Shown here one piece after another: positions 60,515 to 64,000 of a stretch of 64,000 nt of DNA. How positions within the stretch are numbered: the stretch's first letter is position 1; each line of letters opens with the position of its first letter. The notes beneath the pieces were generated by a model that was not told the origin of the DNA, made no database searches, and saw only the letters and a program-made list of their open reading frames with translations. The position numbers were made by a program, and so were the translations under genes. The stretch lies in contig NZ_LR738849.1 in NCBI RefSeq assembly GCF_902702915.1, positions 1,054,001 to 1,118,000 on the forward strand, given 5' to 3'. The DNA comes from Desulfovibrio sp. 86 (lineage in GTDB: Bacteria > Desulfobacterota > Desulfovibrionia > Desulfovibrionales > Desulfovibrionaceae).

Positions 60515-62125
60515 ATGAAGGTTCAACTTCTGGGCGCGGCACAAACCGTGACCGGTTCCTGCTACATGATTGAGGCGTGCGGCAAGCGATTCTGCGTCGA
60601 TTGCGGCATGCACCAGGGCAACAAGGCCATTGAGGCGCGCAACCGGGAAACTGAAGTCTACCATCCCACAGACATTGACTTCATCCTCATCACCCACGCC
60701 CATATCGACCATTCCGGTCTGCTGCCCCGGCTGGTGCGCGAAGGCTATGCAAACCCCGTATACTGCACCAAGGCCACAAGCGAACTGCTTGACCTCATGC
60801 TGCAGGACAGCGCCCATATCCAGGAAATGGAAGCCCTGTGGGAAGCCAAAAAATACATGCGTCGCGGGCTGAAAAATCCCCCCGCTGCTCTGTACACCGT
60901 GGCGGACGCACAAAAAGCCGTCACCTTCTTTTCTGCGGTGGATTACCACAAGACCTTTGAACCCGCCCCAGGCATCACGGTCACCTATTACGACGCCGGG
61001 CACATCCTCGGTTCCGGCTCCCTGCGCATCGAAGCCGCCGAAAACGGCAAGACCACCAGCCTCATCTTTTCGGGCGACATCGGCCGCCCGCAGTCTCTTA
61101 TCGTGCGCAACCCCGAAAACCCGCCCCAGGCCGACTATGTGTTTATGGAGTCCACCTACGGCGACCGTGACCACAAGGATGAAGACCTCAGCGATCAGGA
61201 ACTGGCCGACGCCATCGCCTACAGCTACGCCAAGGGCGAAAAAGTCATCATTCCCGCCTTTGCCGTGGAACGCACCCAGGAGGTGCTGTACTGCCTGCAT
61301 GTGCTCAACAAAAAGGGCCTGTTGCCCGCGGACATGCCCGTGTATGTGGACAGCCCCCTGGCCATACGCGCCACCGAGGTCTTTGAGCGCAACCGCGAGC
61401 TTTTTGACGACGCCGCGCAAAAGATGCTCAATAACGGCGACAATCCCTTCTCCCTGCCCAACCTGCGCTACACCCTGTCTGTGGCGGAATCGCAGGCCAT
61501 CAACGACTACAAGGGCCCGGCCATCATCATTTCGGCCAGCGGCATGTGCAACGCGGGCCGTATACGCCACCACCTGCGCCACAATATCTGGAAGCCCGGT
61601 GCAAGCATCGTCTTTGTGGGCTATCAGGCCGTAGGCACACCGGGCCGCAAAATTGTTGAAAAAGCCAAAAAAATTACCCTGTTCGGTGAAGATATGGACG
61701 TAGCCGCCCGTATTTTCACCATCAACGGTTTTTCGGGCCATGCCGGGCAAAGCCAGCTTCTTGGATGGCTGGCCCCCCTGGTGCACAACTGCGCGCAGGT
61801 GATTCTCACCCACGGTGAGTCCAAGGCCCAGGAAGTCCTGGCCGGACTCATACGCGAGCGCTTTGCCGTCACGCCCCACATAGCCTCCTACCTTGAGGAA
61901 ATGACCCTGGACGGCTGTCAGGTTGCCGAAACCATCACGCACGAGACCATGGCCCACCCCAAGGTGGACTGGAATTTCCTCACCGACGAGGTGGAACGCA
62001 AGTGGGGCATGTTCAAGGGCAAGCTGGCCGATGTGGAAGCCCGCCCCTGGGTGGAACAGACCGATTTGCAGGAAGCTCTGGAAAAAATGGACTACGCCCT
62101 CACGCGCCTTATCTCGCGCATGTAG
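60515..62125 (+). CDS. Beta-CASP metallo-beta-lactamase-fold RNase
   Basis: A 536-residue protein of the beta-CASP family (CPSF73/YsH1-like), which cleaves RNA. The metal motif HAHIDHSG is at 61-68; other ligands fit GHILGSGSLRIEA and FSGDIGRP. The beta-CASP cap includes PAFAVERTQEVLYCL, PVYVDSPLAI and ISASGMCNAGRIRHHLRHNI, and FSGHAGQSQLLGW with HGES completes the site. TCGGAGG precedes the ATG at 60515. It is followed by rsmD, coaD and miaA. Confidence 0.9.
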   Translation: MKVQLLGAAQTVTGSCYMIEACGKRFCVDCGMHQGNKAIEARNRETEVYHPTDIDFILITHAHIDHSGLLPRLVREGYANPVYCTKATSELLDLMLQDSAHIQEMEALWEAKKYMRRGLKNPPAALYTVADAQKAVTFFSAVDYHKTFEPAPGITVTYYDAGHILGSGSLRIEAAENGKTTSLIFSGDIGRPQSLIVRNPENPPQADYVFMESTYGDRDHKDEDLSDQELADAIAYSYAKGEKVIIPAFAVERTQEVLYCLHVLNKKGLLPADMPVYVDSPLAIRATEVFERNRELFDDAAQKMLNNGDNPFSLPNLRYTLSVAESQAINDYKGPAIIISASGMCNAGRIRHHLRHNIWKPGASIVFVGYQAVGTPGRKIVEKAKKITLFGEDMDVAARIFTINGFSGHAGQSQLLGWLAPLVHNCAQVILTHGESKAQEVLAGLIRERFAVTPHIASYLEEMTLDGCQVAETITHETMAHPKVDWNFLTDEVERKWGMFKGKLADVEARPWVEQTDLQEALEKMDYALTRLISRM

Positions 62126-62140
62126 GCATACGGGAGTACC

Positions 62141-62692
62141 ATGCGCATCATATCAGGCCGCCTGGGCGGCCGGACGCTTAAAACTGTGGAAGGCGAGGGC
62201 TACCGCCCCGCCATGAGCAAAACCCGCGAGGCCCTCTTTTCCATGCTCGCCGCCCGTGGACTTGTCTGGTCCACGGCGCGGGTGCTGGATCTTTTCGCGG
62301 GCAGCGGCAGCCTTGCCTTTGAGGCCATCAGCCGTGGCGCGCCCCATGCCCTGCTGGTTGAAAACTCCGTGCAGGCCATGCGCTGCCTTCAGGCCAATGT
62401 GGAAGCGCTGGGCGTGCAGGCCGAAACGGGCCTCGTGAAAGACGACGTGCTCAAGGTGCTCAAGCGCCCGCCGCAACAACCCTATAACCTGGTTTTTATG
62501 GATCCGCCCTACCGCAAAAAGCTGGCCGAACCGGCCCTGCGGCTGCTGGCGGCCCACAGATGGCTTACCCCCGGAGCCTTTGTCACTGCGGAAATTGAAA
62601 AAGAGGCAAGCTTTGCCGTGCCCTCCGGTTTCACCCTGGAAACTGACAGACTGCTGGGCCAGACCCGCGTCTGCATCTGGATAGCGTCATGA
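62141..62692 (+). CDS. rsmD: 16S rRNA (guanine966-N2)-methyltransferase RsmD
   Basis: RsmD methylates G966 of 16S rRNA. The 183-residue Rossmann enzyme has RIISGRLGGRTLKT at the N terminus, the family YRPAMSKTREALFSML, the SAM loop DLFAGSGSLAFEA (50-62) and the catalytic motif DPPY (121-124). GGGAG lies before the ATG. Its TGA overlaps the coaD ATG as ATGA. Confidence 0.95.
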   Translation: MRIISGRLGGRTLKTVEGEGYRPAMSKTREALFSMLAARGLVWSTARVLDLFAGSGSLAFEAISRGAPHALLVENSVQAMRCLQANVEALGVQAETGLVKDDVLKVLKRPPQQPYNLVFMDPPYRKKLAEPALRLLAAHRWLTPGAFVTAEIEKEASFAVPSGFTLETDRLLGQTRVCIWIAS

Positions 62693-63228
62693 AAATAGCC
62701 ATGTATCCCGGTACGTTCGACCCGGTGACCAACGGGCATCTCAGCCTCATTCGCCGCGGCTGCGAGGTTTTTGACCAGCTCATCGTGGCTGTAGCCGACA
62801 ATACGCCCAAGCGCCCCCTGTTCAGCCACGAGGAGCGTGTGGCCATGCTCCGCGAGGCCCTCAAGGACGAGCCCAAGGTCATTGTGGAACCCTTTTCCGG
62901 CCTGACAGTGGAATATGCCGCCCAGCGCGGGGCCTGCGTTCTGCTGCGCGGGCTGCGCGCCGTCTCGGACTTTGAATACGAATTCCAGCTGGCCCTCATG
63001 AACCGCCGCCTGCAGCGCCATATCCAGACGGTCTTTCTCATGACCGACTACCAGTGGCTGTTCATCAGCTCCACCATCGTCAAGGCGGCGGCCAGCCACG
63101 GAGCGGACATCAAGGGTCTTGTGCCCGAAAACGTGCGGCTGGCGCTTATGGAAAAATACGAAAAAGGCGAGGTCGCCCAGGCCACCCCCTGTCTTGCCCC
63201 GCCCCACAGCGGCTTTCGCACCTCGTAA
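62689..63228 (+). CDS. coaD: Phosphopantetheine adenylyltransferase CoaD
   Basis: CoaD adds AMP to 4'-phosphopantetheine in CoA biosynthesis. Motifs: the nucleotide-binding GTFDPVTNGH (8-17), RGLRAVSDFEYEFQLALMNR (88-107) and ISSTIVK (126-132). The core matches the usual 160-residue length. A C-terminal extension of about 15 residues (ATPCLAPPHSGFRTS) is additional. Overlaps rsmD by four bases, so translation is coupled. Confidence 0.96.
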   Translation: MKIAMYPGTFDPVTNGHLSLIRRGCEVFDQLIVAVADNTPKRPLFSHEERVAMLREALKDEPKVIVEPFSGLTVEYAAQRGACVLLRGLRAVSDFEYEFQLALMNRRLQRHIQTVFLMTDYQWLFISSTIVKAAASHGADIKGLVPENVRLALMEKYEKGEVAQATPCLAPPHSGFRTS

Positions 63229-63235
63229 CCGCCGG

Positions 63236-64000
63236 ATGAAATCCATGCGGAACACGCATACCAACAGCGGGGCGGCACAGGCTGCCCCGCTGCCTGTCAT
63301 CTGCCTTGCGGGGCCCACAGGCTCCGGCAAGACGGCCGCCGCCCTGGCCATGGCCGACGCCCTTGACGGCGAGGTCATCAATGCGGACTCCCGGCAGGTC
63401 TATGCGGATTTTCCCTGCATAACCGCGCAGCCCACCACCGAAGAACGCGCCCACTGCCCGCACCACCTCTACGGTTTTTTGCCCACAGCGCAAAAAATCA
63501 GCGCAGGCCGCTGGGCCGACCAGGCCACGGCCCTTGTCCGCGACATCCTCGGCAGGGGCAAGACGCCCCTCCTGGTGGGCGGCACAGGGTTGTACTTCCA
63601 CACCCTGCTGCACGGCACGGCGCAGATCCCTCCTGTGGACCCGGCCCTGACCCAGACCCTCACCGACCGCATGGAAGCCCAGGGCGCGGCGCGTATGCAC
63701 GCCGAACTGGCCCAGGTGGACCCGGAATACGCCGCCCGCATCCACCCCAATGACCGCCAGCGCATCGTGCGCGCCCTTGAAGTGCGGCAGGCCACGGGCA
63801 AACCCTTCACCTGGTGGCACAAAAACGCCATGAGCCCCCCGCCCTGCTCCGGGCCGCTGCTGGTGCTGGATGCCCCCCTCGCTTGGCTGGAACCTCGCCT
63901 GGCCCGCCGCCTGGACATGATGCTTGACGCTGGGGCCTTGGACGAGGCCCGCGCTGCCCTTGAACACTGCGACGACGACGGCGCGCCCGGCTGGTCCGGC
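63236..64000 (+). CDS. miaA: tRNA dimethylallyltransferase MiaA (partial, runs off the window)
   Basis: MiaA attaches an isopentenyl group to A37 of tRNAs reading U-starting codons. The visible 255 residues include the P-loop GPTGSGKT (26-33), INADSRQVY with the tRNA-contacting Asp, AGRWADQATALVRDILGRGKTPLLVGGTGLYFHTLL, RIHPNDRQRIVRALEV and the start of the C-terminal region. The ATG at 63236 (or 63245) is seven or more bases after the coaD stop; no strong ribosome site is seen. No stop is reached before base 64000. Confidence 0.93.
   Translation, partial: MKSMRNTHTNSGAAQAAPLPVICLAGPTGSGKTAAALAMADALDGEVINADSRQVYADFPCITAQPTTEERAHCPHHLYGFLPTAQKISAGRWADQATALVRDILGRGKTPLLVGGTGLYFHTLLHGTAQIPPVDPALTQTLTDRMEAQGAARMHAELAQVDPEYAARIHPNDRQRIVRALEVRQATGKPFTWWHKNAMSPPPCSGPLLVLDAPLAWLEPRLARRLDMMLDAGALDEARAALEHCDDDGAPGWSG

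Noticed and set aside
1..64000. tRNA or rRNA genes
   Set aside because: No cloverleaf with a TTCGANNCC arm and CCA-type end, nor rRNA-like conserved stretches, was noticed in the intergenic regions by eye. A tRNAscan or Infernal run would be decisive.

Overview
The window is a GC-rich bacterial chromosome segment that reads as a sulfate-reducing Desulfovibrio close to D. desulfuricans. The evidence is a 126-residue desulfoferrodoxin, a 45-residue short-loop rubredoxin, rubredoxin:oxygen oxidoreductase, a tetraheme cytochrome c3, the electron-bifurcating NfnAB pair, an anaerobic cobalamin pathway, a siroheme decarboxylase subunit beside hemL, and a Desulfovibrio-type lactate oxidation cluster. 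No rRNA, tRNA, CRISPR array, intact insertion sequence or prophage was seen.

Layout. 0-4.3 kb: cobalamin genes cbiD, cbiET and cbiF, tightly overlapping. 5-6.6 kb: an aldehyde dehydrogenase. 6.6-8.1 kb: repeats, a decayed ORF and a small hypothetical gene. 8.1-10.4 kb: nfnA-nfnB. 10.6-16.6 kb: a PHP phosphatase, a two-domain ABC ATPase, a DedA protein, a secreted alpha/beta hydrolase and two unknown small proteins. 17.2-22.7 kb, minus strand: lactate/glycolate oxidation genes (GlcD-like FAD subunit, GlcF-like FeS subunit, LutC, LutB-LutA fusion). 23.5-34.3 kb, minus strand: a late flagellar locus (FlgM-associated protein, flgM, then flgI, flgJ-like, flgN, flgK, flgL, csrA, fliW) interrupted by 1.96 kb of repeats and gene debris. 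34.5-38.6 kb: MFS exporter, metF, secreted phosphodiester glycosidase-like protein. 39.1-41.9 kb: the oxygen-defence genes dfx-rub-roo and cytochrome c3. 42-46 kb, minus strand: tetrapyrrole genes (siroheme decarboxylase subunit, hemL, cbiG, cbiH). 46.2-47.6 kb: a Rossmann-like protein and an RRM protein. 48.7-51.4 kb, minus strand: rpsF-rpsR-rplI-dnaB. 51.7-64 kb: PilZ-like protein, tgt, gamma-glutamyltransferase, small unknowns, a membrane-spermidine synthase fusion, tadA, a LOG-family protein, a beta-CASP nuclease, rsmD, coaD and the start of miaA.

How the genes connect. Lactate oxidation feeds electrons to the respiratory chain, whose soluble carriers (cytochrome c3, NfnAB) are nearby. 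Siroheme/heme and cobalamin genes share the tetrapyrrole backbone. Dfx, rubredoxin and Roo form the superoxide and oxygen reduction route. FlgM and CsrA-FliW are the regulators expected with the late flagellar structural genes.

The most unusual content is non-coding: three dispersed repeat families. Family A (six copies) is a near-perfect 36-40 nt palindrome plus a C-rich tail, always reading in the same sense as a gene that ends upstream of it. Family B is a multi-hairpin element with compensatory changes between copies. Family C is a roughly 280 bp structured element with a 132-bp tandem array, placed inside the flagellar locus. Protein oddities include Asp-box motifs in FlgK and FlgL, a long repetitive FlgJ tail, Ala-rich expansions in CbiD and CbiET, and a hydrolase with Gly at the nucleophile position.
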